A DNA stretch of 64,000 bases from Hydractinia symbiolongicarpus. Its lineage: Eukaryota > Cnidaria > Hydrozoa > Anthoathecata > Hydractiniidae. The stretch spans positions 13,598,001-13,662,000 of the forward strand of contig NC_079880.1 in the NCBI RefSeq assembly GCF_029227915.1, read 5' to 3'. This document shows positions 1 through 12,876 of this stretch, piece after piece (position 1 is the first letter of the stretch; each line of letters opens with the position of its first letter). The notes below the pieces were generated by a model. It saw only the letters and a list, made by a program, of their open reading frames with translations. It searched no databases and was not told where the DNA came from. The translations under genes and the position numbers were made by a program.

Positions 1-3000
1 GTGTAACTTGAAAAAAAATAATCCATTGGAATCTAATGTCATATCATTCCTTAATCTCCAGTATCTATTGCCCGGGCCTCTGTAAATGACAGTCCTGTCT
101 TTTACTGGGATTTTGGATTGACCATTGTTCTTTATCATCTTCGCTATCATGTCATACTTGTCTTCTCGCATGCAATAAATATAAGTCAACAATACGAGCC
201 TTAAATTCCATAACAACATCAGAATAGAAAATTTGCGAAACATGTTTTTCTTTTAATGTCAATTCTGGTTTCACAAAAGGTAAGAAACGCGTCCGGTCCA
301 AAAACTATTCCAAAAATCAAAATCCGTTAAAAAGAATATACGTTGATGTCCAAAAGCTTATCATATCCATTCCAGTCCAAAAAACCAAGTGTGTTTGATG
401 TAACTAATTGAATTATCTCTTTGCCTACAAACCTCTCTATATCCTGCTATAACGCAACTAACTTTATCAAAACTCACAGCAGCTTGATGGTTATCATTCA
501 GAAGTTATTTCATTGTTTCGACACCTTGAATAAGAGAGAATACTAGCTAGTGATAAGAAATTTTCGAAAAATACATCCAAAAAAACACTTTTACTCAAAT
601 TCAACTGCAGCTATAATATTTTTATATACTTTATCACGTGTACAATGTACCTGCAAGCATATATTCACCTTATCACTTTTATTAACTTTCAATTTGTGTC
701 CTCTTTTAGTGTGCTGCGCTTTAAATTCATAGTTCGCGACCCCCTTTTACACCATCGTCCCCAGGGTTTTGTGCCTTCTTAATGGAGACATTGAAATATT
801 ATTGGTTTCTACATTTTTGCATAATTATTACGACTTTTTCCTTAGTCAGCACTTTTTCAAGGCAAGGATAAAATGGCGCATTGAGCCATGGTCGATTATA
901 TTTATAAAAAACAAAACTTTGTTATAAAGCTAAGTTAAAATGTTTGGTTTTCTTTTGTTAGATTTATTAAAATGTCACTAACTAGTTTACGGTGTCGCGT
1001 TGTACATTAAGAAAGAATATAGCCGGATAAAAAAGTAGGCTACTGATATAAGAAAAACAAGTATATGTAGCTAGCTAACAATGTTTTTAATATATTTAGC
1101 ACGTAGTGGGTGATCAAAAACCTAATGCAGACGTGTTGACGACAGCTAGTTTTATATATTTTAGCTTGGTATTTTGTTTTAATTTAGCTATTAGCTAGCT
1201 AGCTTAACTTTTTCATAGTAAAATTTGTATATGTTGAGGGGATTAGAAACTTTGTTCCTTTGTTCCTCAATTAAATTTCTCCCAAAGACTTGCAATATTT
1301 GTTTGTAATCGGATTTACAAAAATAAATTCTAAATATGCGTATATTTCTTGGAACGCTATTCGCAAAAATTTAACCAATATTTACTAAACATTGATGAAT
1401 TTATTTAAGAAAAGAAAATGTAATTTTTAAACTTGGGTAAGGGAGGATTTATTGTCCCTGAGAAATCCCAAAATTTCATACCTACCTTAACTGTATTTAT
1501 GCAGGAGCAGGTAAAATCAACCTAACCGCAGCTTGTTTTTGGTGACTTTTCTTTTATGGGAATCCTTTTTTATTGCCTGACTGTGAGATAGTGCGTTCAA
1601 AAATTAGCAAATATGAAACTGGGTTGCATCAATCAAACATGTCACAACTTTTATTTCGGCCCTATAATAACACTTAGACTGTCAAAATTGATATAACTGT
1701 CAAAAATCGTTTAGCGGTGTCCCTGACAATGGTTAAAACAAGAACTCAGGAACTATGGTGATAATAGTGAAAATATTTTGTGTCTCAATTTTTTTATCAA
1801 ACCAGCCTAAAAACATGTCATATTAAGTTTGAAGTCTTTATTTCAATTTTATATTTAGCAAAAAGAATGGTTTCGAGAGAGAAGTACTTTTTATAGCCCT
1901 GGGCATTCTTAAAAATCTTAATTAACACGTTTAACAGTTTGGCTTTATTCTTAGCTAGTTTTTATTCCTCTTTTGGCACACCATGTTCTAGTTAGTTTTA
2001 TAAACAATTTGGCTGGAATTTTATCCCGCCCCCTCAAATAAAAAACGCGTAGATTGAAAGGTTTTTACGTCATGTTTGATTTCAAACCGACTCCGGTTTC
2101 TTGTTGTGTTTTAAAACCGATCGCGGTTTCCATGTTATTATTAAACAAAAGATTTAAACCATTTCAAAAAGTTATTGTATACATATACAGAACTACCAAA
2201 ACTAACGAAAAAAAAACTCTTTAAAAAAAGCCCAGGTGTAATAGGGTTAGAGCGTTTTATCACTTAAATCGCCATTGTGAATTTTTAGATACACCGGTAA
2301 GCTTTATTTTACATCAAACACGATGTCAAGTTGCCCCTCTCCCCTAAAGGATACTTTATATTGTTATAATTTTTGACCTGTAAGGGAAAATGGATTTAAA
2401 CTTTGCCAACATCTAAGGGTTACAGAAACCAATAAAAAATCCATAAAATGATGCTAGTTTACTCGCACCAGGCCTCATTAATTACTCGGGCTATAGAAAA
2501 GAAAGTTAAAAAAAATTATACAAATTGGCAGCAAACAAATCCAGGGGTGATTAAATTTGGGGAACTTATTAACACAATTTATAACATTCTTTAAAAACGT
2601 ATATTGCAAAAATGTAAACAAACTTAGTTCTTGTTTATGTAAACTCTTAGATAAATAAAATGCAAAGCTTTTATTTAAAGAAAACCTATCTAAAGCTAAT
2701 ATGGAACGCAAATGAATAACAATGGCGAGGAAAGCGTTTAATTTGTGGGACATGTACTGCTAAAAGTCAAACGCACATGGTAAATCTAACAAACTTTAAA
2801 TTAATGAATAGAACAGTTGGTAGAATAGCTAAAGTACCGAAAAATTTTGAGAAAAATTTGTTTCAAATGTGTTCCAAACTCCCATCTTATACGGTTGGTT
2901 AAAGTACACTCTGGCGTTGATAAGCTGTAGTTAATGTGCATGTTTTTACGAACAATGATATTTATTTATTGTTCTGTCAAATGGTTTTTTGTCCTTCCCC

Positions 3001-3392
3001 TCAACATTATAAATTTAAAATAGATGGCTTATTATGACAACTTACTTTTATGTGGTTATCGTTGGCCCATTAAAAACAAAGCACATTGTCGCTGATAAAA
3101 GTTCATTCATGACATATCATAACATCAAACACAGTACTTTTATGAACAGGCTATTGAAGAAGATGCAGCTAGGTAACTTTCCCAGATTGTAATAACATAC
3201 GCAAAGCACCTTCATATTTCACTATTTGCATAATGCAAATACTTAAAACAGACATCTTAAGAGTCAACAGTACTTGAAAAAACGTGTTGTTCTCAGTCAT
3301 CGTGAAAAGGAAACTACCAACGTAAAATCAGAAATCCTCTTGGTTCAGACTCCCATTTTCCCCTAACTTAGATGATAAAAAGTCACAATTAT
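1..3392. other. Gene-poor AT-rich stretch
   Basis: I see no supportable gene here. All open frames are short, lack recognisable motifs and sit in strongly AT-rich sequence. Small low-complexity patches occur, such as the tagctagc-rich stretches near 1060-1210. Short degenerate exons or old transposon relics could be hidden, but nothing can be named from the sequence alone. Confidence 0.5.
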
Positions 3393-3424
3393 TAATAGAA
3401 TTAGATGACGATCTAATTCTATTA
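3393..3424. repeat. Perfect 14-bp inverted repeat (hairpin)
   Basis: The arm TAATAGAATTAGAT is followed by a 4-nt spacer (gacg) and its exact reverse complement. It would form a compact hairpin in single-stranded DNA or RNA. No flanking duplication or known family was recognised, so it is a structural observation only. Confidence 0.7.
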
Positions 3425-4027
3425 GACCAAAGTGGAGCGTTCATTTTCCCCCATTTAATTGGTGTTTTGATGTGGAGATGTTCAAGATAATTCTTATCAG
3501 TGTGACAGGAATGACTCGTGTGGGTTTTATCCAGAGATACATTTGCTGTCTGAAACTTTTCAGCACCACGTTTAGAGTTAATATCTTCAAGAACAACTCT
3601 GCAAAGGGAGTTGGTTTAAATGACAAACAGCTGTTTCATTTACCTCAAAATCAATATCATTATCACCGTAGCAGCTTTGAGAATTATGAAGGGTAGAATA
3701 CAGAACTACAGTGAACTAATATGCACAGGACAAAGGACCACCCTGCGTTGCCTGGCGCACAGGGTAAGGCTATAATTTTCACAGCTTTGCCAAAACTGTG
3801 AGAATTCGCTAGCGACTTATTAACCAATTAGTCATTCAAGTAATCAAATCAAAATCATTTCCCTAAGGATTTGCTTAAAGACGGTCAGGACAGGTACCAA
3901 GTCATACAGTCCTAGTCTTTCTCCGTGTTCCTAGTCCCTCCCAGTGTCACTAGACTATCCTAGAGTCAGCCAGTCTTTCCTGACAGTCATGAGACCGTTA
4001 CGGTGAACAGATAATGATTATCAGATA

Positions 4028-4810
4028 ACAAAACAGCAAGCTGATCGTTTAAGTAATGATGAGGTGACAAAACAGCAAGCTGTAATAATAAAAGTTGTCT
4101 TAAGACGGGTTGTTATTGCTACGAAGAGGTTTGACTCTGTAACGCGTCTGCTGTGCTACAAAATTTTTCTTGTTACATTGAACTTTTAGACTAACATAAG
4201 GTACAAAAGAACAGTGGGTAACAAAACACATCGAAAAGGCAACAAAAAAGAAAAAACAACGAACGAAAAAAAAAACGTTCATGGACTTGTTAAATCAATA
4301 TTTAGGTTGATATGTGTAAGAAAAAATAATAAGCAACAAAATAGTTAAGCAATTCAATGTAACAAAAATGCATAAAATACGTAAAAGGTATTATAATCCT
4401 TGATATCCTTGAACGGATAGATTTTAATGCGATTGATAAAGCATGACGCGAATAAGTAAAAGCAGACAACGATCTGTCAACTTATGACTCTGGCAGTAGC
4501 TTTACGCGTCTTAAAAGCGCCAAAACTCGACCTTACACAGATCTTTGCCGATGCGGACCTGCGCGATGATTTTACCAGACTGTTGTAATTGAGGCTTTGG
4601 GTTATTTTTATTCTCGAAATGTAAAAGTATTTAACCTCTGGCTTCCTAAAAGTAACTCGGAGCAGCAGGGTTGTCAATTCTGAAGACCAAGTGAGCAAGC
4701 TGTCGAGCCCCGTTACTATGCTTCTTATATGGTCTCCAAAAGAAAAGGGAATGAGAAAACTGCATTACCATGGTAAACCGAAACCATGGTAAACAGCTGG
4801 GATAAGTTAC
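4028..4810. repeat. Terminal region of the USP-encoding repeat family, degenerate
   Basis: The terminal motif ACAAAACAGCAAGCTG occurs twice, at 4028-4043 and 4067-4082. It is followed by degraded versions of the landmarks found at the other copies: the aggttt..ctctgtaacg block, 'ccttgaacggata', 'gacaacgatctgt', 'ctctggcagtagcttt', 'ccttacacagatc' and a late 'aacagctgggataa'. These occur in the same order at about 28.0-28.4, 40.2-41.0 and 42.9-43.5 kb. No protease coding sequence follows. It looks like an old solo end, or one whose partner decayed. Confidence 0.6.
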
Positions 4811-5080
4811 AATTTAGGTGGTTGCACAAAAGAATACTAACAGCATTCAAAAAAAGGTATATAAGCTGAGCGATTGTTTATTTGCGATGTTGATATCTCA
4901 GCGATTGCACGATCGTCACACTGTTGTCTTTGAACGATAAAGCGTGTACTGATAAATATCTAAGCAATTAAAAAAATTAAAATTAAACTTTTTTCTTTCA
5001 ACCGTTGCGTCGTGGAGTGATCCATAAATTTTCTAAGTAGAATCACATTAATATTAGCTAAGCATAAATTTATTTCAGAT

Positions 5081-6805
5081 ATGGATAAGTCAAAGAAGCG
5101 AAATTTAAGACAAAGATTACAGCAAAAAGTTGAGGAGTCTTTAAGGGAGGATGATAGTGAAAGAAGTAATGGCATGTTAGATGATACTTTAGAAATTGAA
5201 TGTCAACCAACATGTCAATTGACGGAAATGTAGAGGAAAGTTCTGCATCTTCCTTGTTTTCGTTTCGTCGTTATAGAGCCAACTTTACAAGATAATCTTG
5301 CTAACTGGGCTACAAAGTACCAGTTAGGGAGAGATTCCCTTAATGATCTTCTGTTCATTTTACGAAAATCCGGACTTGACCTTTGCTCAAAACTCGTCGA
5401 TCTGTTCAAAATGTTGTTCTTAATGATACCAGCAGCTGCTACTATTTAGGAAATAAAAGTTCACTGATTCAAGCTGTAACTTTTACCAGTGATCAAATCA
5501 ATACACTTGAGCTACTGGTTAATATTGATGGAGTCCAATTATGTAAATTAACTAACTCCCAGTTTTGGCCAAATTCTGGGTTCTTTAACGGATACAAGTT
5601 ATGTCTTTCTTATTGCGTTATTTTATGGAAAAGCAAAACCTACATCTGTTCACGAATTTCTTTCTGACTTTATCAATGAGGTCAAAAACCTAACATGTGA
5701 TTTCAAAAACGAAGGTTTTACATTTGTTCCTCAAAGCCATAATCGAAGATGCTTCAGCCAGATCATTTCTAAAGTGTACAATAAGTCACACTGGTTACTA
5801 TTCCTGTGAACGATGTTGTTTAAAAGGTGTAAGGCTGGAAAACAAGATTGTTTTTAATGATGTTAATGATGTTGAGCTGTGTAACAACCATAATTTTTCT
5901 AGCTTTATCTTTAAAGGTGCTCATCAAAAGGATCTATCACCCTTAGTAGACATTGGGTTTGACTGTGTTAATGATTTTCCCTTAGATTATAGGCACCTAG
6001 TTTTGCTAGGAGTTTTAAAAGGTGTTCCTACTTTTTAATTGAAAGGTCCAAATCTGGTGTCGTATTTCACAATGGAAAAATGCCATCTAATTATATTCGC
6101 CAAAAAAGAGGATTTAATGATCTGTGTTATTGGAAAGCTACTGAATATCATCAATTCTTACTATACCTTAGTCCAGTTGTACTTAAGGCTTTCATCAGTG
6201 CAAAGGCTTACCGAACATTTTCTTGTTTTGCATGTGTCTATGTCAATTTTATTAAATGCTAGTGCTGTTTCAGATTCTGATCTTGTTCAATATGCGAAAG
6301 AATTGTTGTGCTGCTTTGTTTGTAATGCTGCTATTGTCTATAGCAAGTTGTTTAATGTATACAGCGTTCATGGCTTAATTAATTTGGCTCATAATGCCAT
6401 TCATCGTAAGCGTTCTTTAGAAGTCATTTCTGCTTTTTAATTTTGGAATTACATGCAAACTTTAAAAAAATGGTCCGAAACAGCAACAATCCAATTGTTC
6501 AAGTGGTAAAACGTCTTGCTGAAAAATAAAGGTTACATTTGTGAGATTAAAAATTTTGTTGATTTTGATAAGTATCAATGCATCATTGTAAAAACAGGCA
6601 TGCTTGAGCCATTTTATGAAAGGCCTATTGATTCACGAAAGCTTGGAATCTACTACGCTCGTGATTTCAGTCGTATAAAAAAAGTTTGGGGACTTTGAAA
6701 GTAAAAGACTTTTTTGCATACGCAAGTTGCAGAGAAACTTTTATGTTGCCTTACAAAGATAGCCGTGTATATTTTCCATTACTTTGTGACATTCAGGAGA
6801 ATTAA
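5081..6805 (+). pseudogene. Degenerate tnp2-like (CACTA-related) transposase
   Basis: An ATG at 5081, just after an acceptor-like 'tttcag', opens a basic N-terminus (MDKSKKRNLRQRL). Later frames give the landmarks of a large transposase family common in cnidarians and arthropods. These are a zinc-like 'TGYYSCERC' block near 5790-5830, 'FPLDYRHLVLLGVLKG' near 5980-6025, 'WKATEYHQFLLY' and 'SPVVLKAF' near 6130-6195, and a 'LLVLHVSMSILL' helix near 6220-6255. The protein is split across all three frames by at least six frameshifts or stops, and the last recognisable block ends at the TAA at 6803-6805. I place it near Pfam tnp2/CACTA by motif memory; the superfamily is not certain. No terminal repeats were identified. 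Confidence 0.7.
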
Positions 6806-7161
6806 ATTTTAGATGGTTGTTTTCCTTTGGAGTTATTATCACTCAATTATATAGTAACATGTAAATGATGTCTAAATCTAAAAAATAGGTTGTTTTTAGC
6901 ATATAACAACTCTATATAACCCAACAGGTAAATTTGACGTAATAACACTTTTTAACTTCTTCTCGTTTGCGAATGCAGGTTGGCACCAACATAAATCGTT
7001 AGTAAAATTATGCTATAGTGTATAAAAAAAACAGATTTTTAACCTAAATTTTGCAGTCAAAAATATAATAAATAACAATAAGCGAATTTAAAAACTATTT
7101 TAATGTCAAGAAAAAAATGCAAAATAAAAGCCAATAGCAATACAGGGGTTTATCAATTAGA
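6806..7161. other. No feature seen
   Basis: This is AT-rich non-coding sequence between two transposon relics, with no motif I can support. Confidence 0.4.
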
Positions 7162-7416
7162 ATGATTATGCAGAAAGACATTAGTGAAATAGGCTGTAAA
7201 ACGTGTACTCGTCTTAGCCAACATAAAAAAGATATACATGACGGAAGATGGGAAAGCATGGGAGTTTCTGAAAACTCACGAGTTTGTCATGGAGCATTTA
7301 ACTGGAACTCGGCAAAAACAGTGTGCATCGATAATAATAGATTTACCGTAAAGTACGGGAGACATATTAACAAAGAAGAAAACGCAAAAACATTGAAACA
7401 CAATAATGCAAGATAA
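7162..7416 (+). pseudogene. Fragment resembling a GIY-YIG/Penelope-like C-terminus
   Basis: This 84-codon frame with an ATG start contains the spacing 'LSQHKKDIHDG', 'GVSENSRVCHGAFNW' and 'TVCIDNNRFTVKYGRHIN'. It resembles the H(K)xAI, SxHxxxxxHxxxW and 'ENxxxxRxxxEAxxI' blocks of C-terminal GIY-YIG nuclease domains in Penelope-like elements. The upstream reverse transcriptase is absent, and the GIY and YIG tyrosines are not visible. It is probably a truncated relic. A chance resemblance is possible because the match rests on short motifs. Confidence 0.35.
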
Positions 7417-8349
7417 TAACTTCAGTTCATTACGCCACAGTTTAGATTTAAAAAAGACACAGTAAAGACGTGTCGAAATATTATCGTACGGACTTCCATA
7501 GAAAGAAGAGCTTAAAATATTGAATTTATCTTATTTTGAGTTAGTATAATTTCTTAACCTTTTTAGATTGCTCTTGCTGCTGAAAGATATTGAGCCTAAT
7601 ATATGTATCAATACGTTACTGAGAGATAAAGTCTCCCTCTTGAATAGTCCTCATATCTTCAACTGCAACAACCTTTTCATTTCCCTTCTTAACCAGTCTT
7701 GTTTCCATTTCTTTAGTCAAGTCGAAAAGCCGGTCAAAGGCTAGACTAACTATTTTTATCGTGCGTATGCAACATCGTAAAACTTACATTGTATATGTAG
7801 AGAAAGACAAAAGATCTTTCATGGCAAAGTGTTCCAATTATAAAAATGGTAATTCCTTCAAAAAATTTCGCATCAGAAAATGAACAAAAAACACACTACT
7901 TTACGATCTCAGTTGCAGTCCACATTTTACACAGATATTATTGCAAGCCAGAGAAATTTTGAGCAAAAATAAAAAACAATCAGTTGCAGCAGAAGGTGAA
8001 AGAAGCACTATCAAAATATAAACAATCAAGTACAAAAATGCTTACAAAGTATATCATATTCACAATTACAAAACAGTATTTTTAAATACTAAACAAGCAC
8101 TAAATTATATATTTAGCAAATTATTTTGTCATAAGTGCTAGATGTGAAATTGCAAATGTAAATATGTCAGATGAATCAGGAAACATCCAAGGGCTTAAAG
8201 AACTAACCTTGAAAGATTTCAGGCCGTAGATTTTAATTACATTAAGGTCGATTCTGTAGCTGGCTCAATCAATAACTGACAGCTCAGGAAGTGGGGTAGT
8301 TATATAGCTAGCCAATATAGCTACATCATATACAACGCCTGTGGATGAT
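7417..8349. other. No gene seen
   Basis: This is AT-rich sequence with only short open frames and no repeat boundary that I can define. Confidence 0.4.
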
Positions 8350-8480
8350 TATGTGATAACAAGACAGACCGCTGTCATGATGAGACGGGTACAATGACCC
8401 CTTTGGTTAAATTTGTAGAGGTTACACCGTCTAAAGATCGAAACACAGTGCAAGATCTTCCTTATTTCTTCTTGTAATTA
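8350..8480. repeat. Short fragment of the USP-family terminal region
   Basis: The string 'gtgataacaagacagaccg' and the following 'gtagaggttacaccgtctaa' ... 'agtgcaagatcttcctt' align by eye with 51.29-51.41 kb and 42.85-42.96 kb, in the same order. Only about 130 bp are recognisable, so this is a decayed or truncated end. Confidence 0.55.
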
Positions 8481-8597
8481 GTAAACAGAACACGACCATT
8501 TAAATGCGAATTTCCTGTTCCCTCTTTACGCAATCCATTATGGTAGTTGTATTCTAGCTACTCTACTTTCTCTCGCAAAACCGAAAGTATGTATATA

Positions 8598-9275
8598 CCT
8601 TATTTGTACAAATTTTGGCAGACTTAATGCCCGCCAAAATTTGTACGAATTTGGCAATTTTGATCTGACATTGTCAAATTAAGTGTTCCCCAAATTTATT
8701 TATATTTATCCATCGTCAAATAAATGCTCGCCAAATTGAATGTCGTCATTTTAGAAAACAATGTTTCAATACAAATTACTAATAACCATAACTATTCTTT
8801 CGTCCTTTCATTTGTCTTGGTAATCCCAGGATGTTTACTGGCCGTAAAAAAAGTTTCTAATGTCTAGGTGCTGAGTATTTGTAAGTCTAATTGCAGGTTT
8901 CTTATTTTCTTTTTTTTTGTCTCAAAATTGAGTGCTTCGTCAATTGCTTTCACATTTAGAAAGCAGTCACGTATTTTTCTGCTGCTAATTTCCACAGAAA
9001 TCCATTCAACCTAATCATTGACGACAAAGACGACCAAGAAAACTTAACTTTTACATGACTGTTGTTTTAACACACAGCATACAATCGTTTTTTATCTTTC
9101 CTGTCCTTCCATCGTCAAGTTAAATATACGCCAGATTTAAGTTAAAATGGTCATCGCCAACTCAAATGCGCGCCAAATTTAAGATATTTTTGCCAAAGCA
9201 AAATTAAATGCTTGCCGAAAACATCAATTTGCTCTATCGCCAATTTAAATGCTCGCAAAACTTGTACGAATAAGG
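8598..9275. mobile_element. TA-flanked MITE, 678 bp
   Basis: The left end CCTTATTTGTACAAATTTTG and the right end (reverse complement CCTTATTCGTACAAGTTTTG) are near-identical inverted termini. They are flanked by TA at 8596-8597 and 9276-9277, as in Tc1/mariner-type insertions. The interior has no transposase and is filled with degenerate repeats of 'tcgccaa.ttaaatgctcgcc' in both halves (8640-8740 and 9115-9260). It is therefore non-autonomous. The parental superfamily is inferred from the TA duplication only. Confidence 0.8.
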
Positions 9276-9300
9276 TAGTAGGAGCATTCTTTTTAATATA

Positions 9301-9354
9301 AGTAAGTAAGTAAGTAAGTAAGTTAGTAAGTAAGTAAGTAAGTAAGTAAGTAAG
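9301..9354. repeat. (GTAA)n microsatellite
   Basis: About thirteen units of taag/gtaa with a single interruption (agttag). It lies next to the MITE right end and the 'tgctccct' repeats. A similar 'aagtaagtaag' string also occurs inside the satellite at about 16.26 kb. Confidence 0.95.
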
Positions 9355-9360
9355 GAATCA

Positions 9361-9570
9361 CCTGCTCCCTATTTCCATATTTTGTGCTCCCTAAACTCCA
9401 TTTATGCTCCCTTTTTTCATGCGTACGATTGGATTTAGGGATCATGCTCCCTATGTCCAAGAATTTAGGGAGCATGCTTCATAAACTCCACTTTTTGCTC
9501 CCTAAATCCACTTCGTGGTCCCTATTTTCAATTTCAGTGCTCCCGAAATCCAATTTGTATTTTAATAATG
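9361..9570. repeat. Degenerate short repeats of 'tgctccctaaattcca'
   Basis: Seven or so copies of a 20-30 bp unit built on 'gctccctaa.(t)cca' follow the microsatellite. The same word recurs at 14868-14905 and is the conserved anchor of the 16-18 kb satellite, so these are probably related satellite relics. Confidence 0.6.
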
Positions 9571-9639
9571 GTAGCTTCGAGCATGGGCGAATTGTGTTAG
9601 TCAATGAACCAAAGGGTAAGGTAAGGTTATGTAAATAAC

Positions 9640-10029
9640 TGGCTACATATATAGGATTTTTGTTCCTAATTGAAAGCTTTATATACATTATTCTTTGTAT
9701 TTTCGTTCTCACTGGGTAACAAGTGGAGTCTCAATATATCCAGTGTTGTAACTATTTTAAATTTTTAGTCATGTATTATAGCTAGAGGCTAGCTAGCTAG
9801 AAAAAGAATGAAAATGTATTTTTAGCCAGCTATCAATATCTACAGAGTTTAGTAAGTCATTATTAAATGTTTATCTTGCTAGCTAGCTACATTTCAGACC
9901 TCACTCAAATATAGCTACGCTAGAAAGCAATTCAAATCAAGCTGTTAGCTGTTATATTTTAAGCCTTAGAAATGTGCATACTTTATGTCTAGTCTCACAA
10001 ATATTGAGAGATATACCCTGTCTATTATT
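9640..10029. other. No gene seen
   Basis: This is AT-rich spacer with several tagctagctag tracts and no coding or repeat boundary I can support. Confidence 0.4.
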
Positions 10030-10325
10030 TCCAGGGGGGTTGGAGGGACATGGCTTTGATTTGTGATTGGGAGTCCTGGAGTATTTAATGCTCATTTCGA
10101 GCTACGCAGACCCAATTAGGTTTCGTGCTCTGCTAGACAACTCCCTGCAAGACTCAACAGTCCACACAGTGTGCCATCTCCCCAATTTCCCTCCCGTGAC
10201 TTGGCTTAACCCGGGCTATGGTAACATTCACTCTCGCCCATATATTGAATCGCCGACAATGGGAACTAAACCCCGGTCTCCCCGCACAAAGTGCAAGAGT
10301 TATAACCACTAGGCTGCGGGGCCAC
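10030..10325 (-). mobile_element. tRNA-derived SINE
   Basis: On the minus strand the sequence starts with a tRNA-like head. A box-A-like TAGTGGTTATAACTC lies at 10311-10297, and a box-B-like GGTTTAGTTCCC at 10272-10261 (consensus GGTTCRANYCC). The 25-bp spacing and the leading GGCCCCGCAGCC fit a pol III promoter. About 230 bp of body follow to the left. A functional tRNA is unlikely because the acceptor stem does not pair and box B is imperfect. The left boundary is approximate. Confidence 0.6.
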
Positions 10326-10329
10326 AGTC

Positions 10330-11470
10330 TTTGATTTTTGGTTCTGTAAACTACTACTGACATTGAAGATGCAGTGATAAACAGTTATTTGATAAATCCA
10401 TAATGGCAGACTTATTTGTGACATTTGGCCTTACACTATGTGGATTTATAGTTTTTGTTGCTTATTTAAGCCAAAGGAAAACGTTTTAACGAAATATTAG
10501 AAGGTAGCAGAAATAAACGGGACTATACTGTGGAGAATAAAATACAATGTTGATGTCTTGTGCGGGATATCTCATCATTAAAAGTTTGTCTTTAGTAATC
10601 GCTGTATATACACCATTACTTCCATCGCAAAACAGTTGTGGTCTCTTTTAGTCCAGTTCAAGTCACTGCCTCATATATTAGGTGTACAATAGGTTTTGTG
10701 TATATATAGGTTTTGGTTATATTATGTTTATGGACTTGTGTTTAGTTACAACTGCTTCTTAGGACTTCTTGTCAGTGTAGGATGGCTTAAACAAAACAAA
10801 GTACGACATAAATAAAAGTAGAAATAGAAGTGCTTCACACGTTACATGTGACAATGATAGGTCTGCGAAACATTTACCACGCAGGACGATTTTTTCTTCT
10901 CGTCTGCGGGTATTTTTCCTTAAAAAATCAAATACATGCCATGTTGCTGTCATGGTATCATTTTCCACCTGGTCTTTGGTGTTGTACGAGCCCTGGTATA
11001 CAATGCATGCCTTTTAACATAAACAATATTGGATTTGGGGGAGGGGGGCCTGTCTACTTAACTTGTAGGGACATTTTCCTTTTACAACAAAAGTTTTCTC
11101 AATATATTTGTGGAGGGTTGTAGGTCAAAGGAATTGCTTGGCCTACTGAACTTTTGCAATAACAAACAATATTGTGTAGCAAAAGGATTATTGTTTTTTA
11201 AATATTGAGTAAATTGCTTCTAAAATGATTATAGGCACCCAGCTAATTATTCCATGTGAATAATAAATATATTTATGACAATGATTACCAGGCCTTATTT
11301 TATGGCACAAGGAAAAACGTATATAATACCTTTTCAAAACTAATATTTGAAATGAGTTATGTTTTTGTGCATTTTATAGCGTGTAACTGTAGCTCTCTAT
11401 ACCACATTGCTGATGAAAAATGTAAGGATATTCAACCAGAGTTAGCTATTGTTTGAATTGTACTTTTTAG
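10330..11470. other. Spacer upstream of the spliced gene
   Basis: No supportable gene. Promoter and first exon(s) of the gene below are presumably in or before this stretch, but I cannot identify them. Confidence 0.35.
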
Positions 11471-12783
11471 AAAATCTCAAAATGAGTTATATAAAAACAA
11501 GGAATATGGTAAGAATTATCTGAGTTAAATTTTTTTTGTGTCTTTTACTTGCTCATTATTTGATTTTTTTGATTTTTTTTTTTTTGATTTTCTCTTTATT
11601 TAACGTCGATAGATACAATAGTATTTAAATAACTAATTTAAATCGACAATTTTAACTGACCTTTTACCAATAAAATAAGTACACAGACATTCAATCATGC
11701 TTGACGTGTGTACTGTGATATTTTATTAAAGCATTGTTTTCACTATCTTAGATTAAAAAATGCAAGGGCAAATTACAGCTTCCCCAAGAGAAAGGTAAGT
11801 ATGTCAAGTCGGATATATACATGACTTTGAGTGTAGAATAGGAGTGACCAAGTATAACTTTTGATCAAATCTATATATTTTAACTTTGTGCAAATTATAT
11901 TTGTGATTTTTTTCTTGACTAAAAAAAGTGTAGAAGAGTAATTATATAATGGTTCTGATGTATGCGCAAACAAGCTTGGTGAATTATTACTAAATTGGTG
12001 CAAATTTTTGTTAACTTCAATTTATCCAGCAATTTATAGTATATATTTTTACTCAATATTTATTCCACAAATTTATGTGATAATTTAGGTGAAATAAATA
12101 ACCAGAAAGCTGGTCTTGTTGAGTCATTAGTTAGTGCTGTGGAAAATCAACAAGACAACAATAAAATTGAGGTATATATATTTCCCTGTTAACACTTATT
12201 ATTTCTGATTATTTCGTTGACAGCAGCCCTATATAATAACAGCGGCAATTTAATTATGCTATACTTATTATTTTTACCCTTCTGTAAACTGTGCAGTCTA
12301 TTGCTGTATTCATTTTATTTCTGTCTTAGAAACCTGCTTTGAATTCTACTGGAAAGGGTATGTCTTTCGTCTTTCTCATGGAGGTTTTGGAGACTAAAAG
12401 TAATATCTCTTTAACATTTAACATTTTCAGTTCCAGGTAGTATTGATATTGAAGAAGCAGATATAAAAGCAGCAGTATATTGCTCAGAACTGCAAGATAT
12501 ATTTAGTGGAAAGGTAAAGTTTTTTCATAGTTTGTATGAAATATTTTCCTCCCCTTTTTTTCTTTTTCATTTTTGAATTAGCAGTTTTCACCTATGTGCA
12601 TCACCTAAAAACAAATTATTGCCTTTTAAGGTATATTGTCAACGACACAATTTATTTAAAGAAGGTGCTAAAAAACGAGGTACAGTTTATTACAATTTGC
12701 CATATTGTCTTAACCTTTTGAAATCAATAATATCAGCTGTTTTCAAGAATAAGTTTTATCAGAACGTAATAGTGAGATTTCAG
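11471..12783 (+). CDS. Candidate upstream exons of the recombinase-like gene
   Basis: Five AG...GT-bounded segments keep an open frame when joined: 11471-11508, 12089-12171, 12330-12357, 12431-12513 and 12631-12783. The first ends in phase 1 and the second begins in phase 1. The second ends in phase 0, matching the third, and a Val codon spans the 12357/12431 junction. The peptide is acidic and helical (for example 'AGLVESLVSAVENQQDNNK' and 'DIEEADIKAAVYCSEL'). Donors are gtaaga, gtatat, gtatgt, gtaaag and gtgtta. The fifth exon uses an unusual TTTTAAG acceptor, and its phase-0 end does not fit the phase-2 start of the 12877 exon, so one exon is misplaced or missing. I recognise no domain. 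Confidence 0.4.
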
Positions 12784-12876
12784 GTGTTAAGCAATAGCTC
12801 TATTAGTTAGAACAATAGAAGAAGAAAAAGAATGTAACCACTTTGTTTTGATTTCATTTTATTTATACTGTTCTAG

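Noticed and set aside
2478-2753. A 91-codon minus-strand frame with hydrophobic segments
   Set aside because: AT-rich random frame: Phe/Leu/Ile-rich composition reflects base composition, and no conserved motif is visible.
9301-9354. CRISPR-like regular repeat
   Set aside because: It is a simple tetranucleotide tract without spacers.
10255-10325. A functional tRNA gene on the minus strand
   Set aside because: Box B is imperfect, the acceptor stem cannot be closed, and a non-tRNA body follows. It reads as a SINE head.
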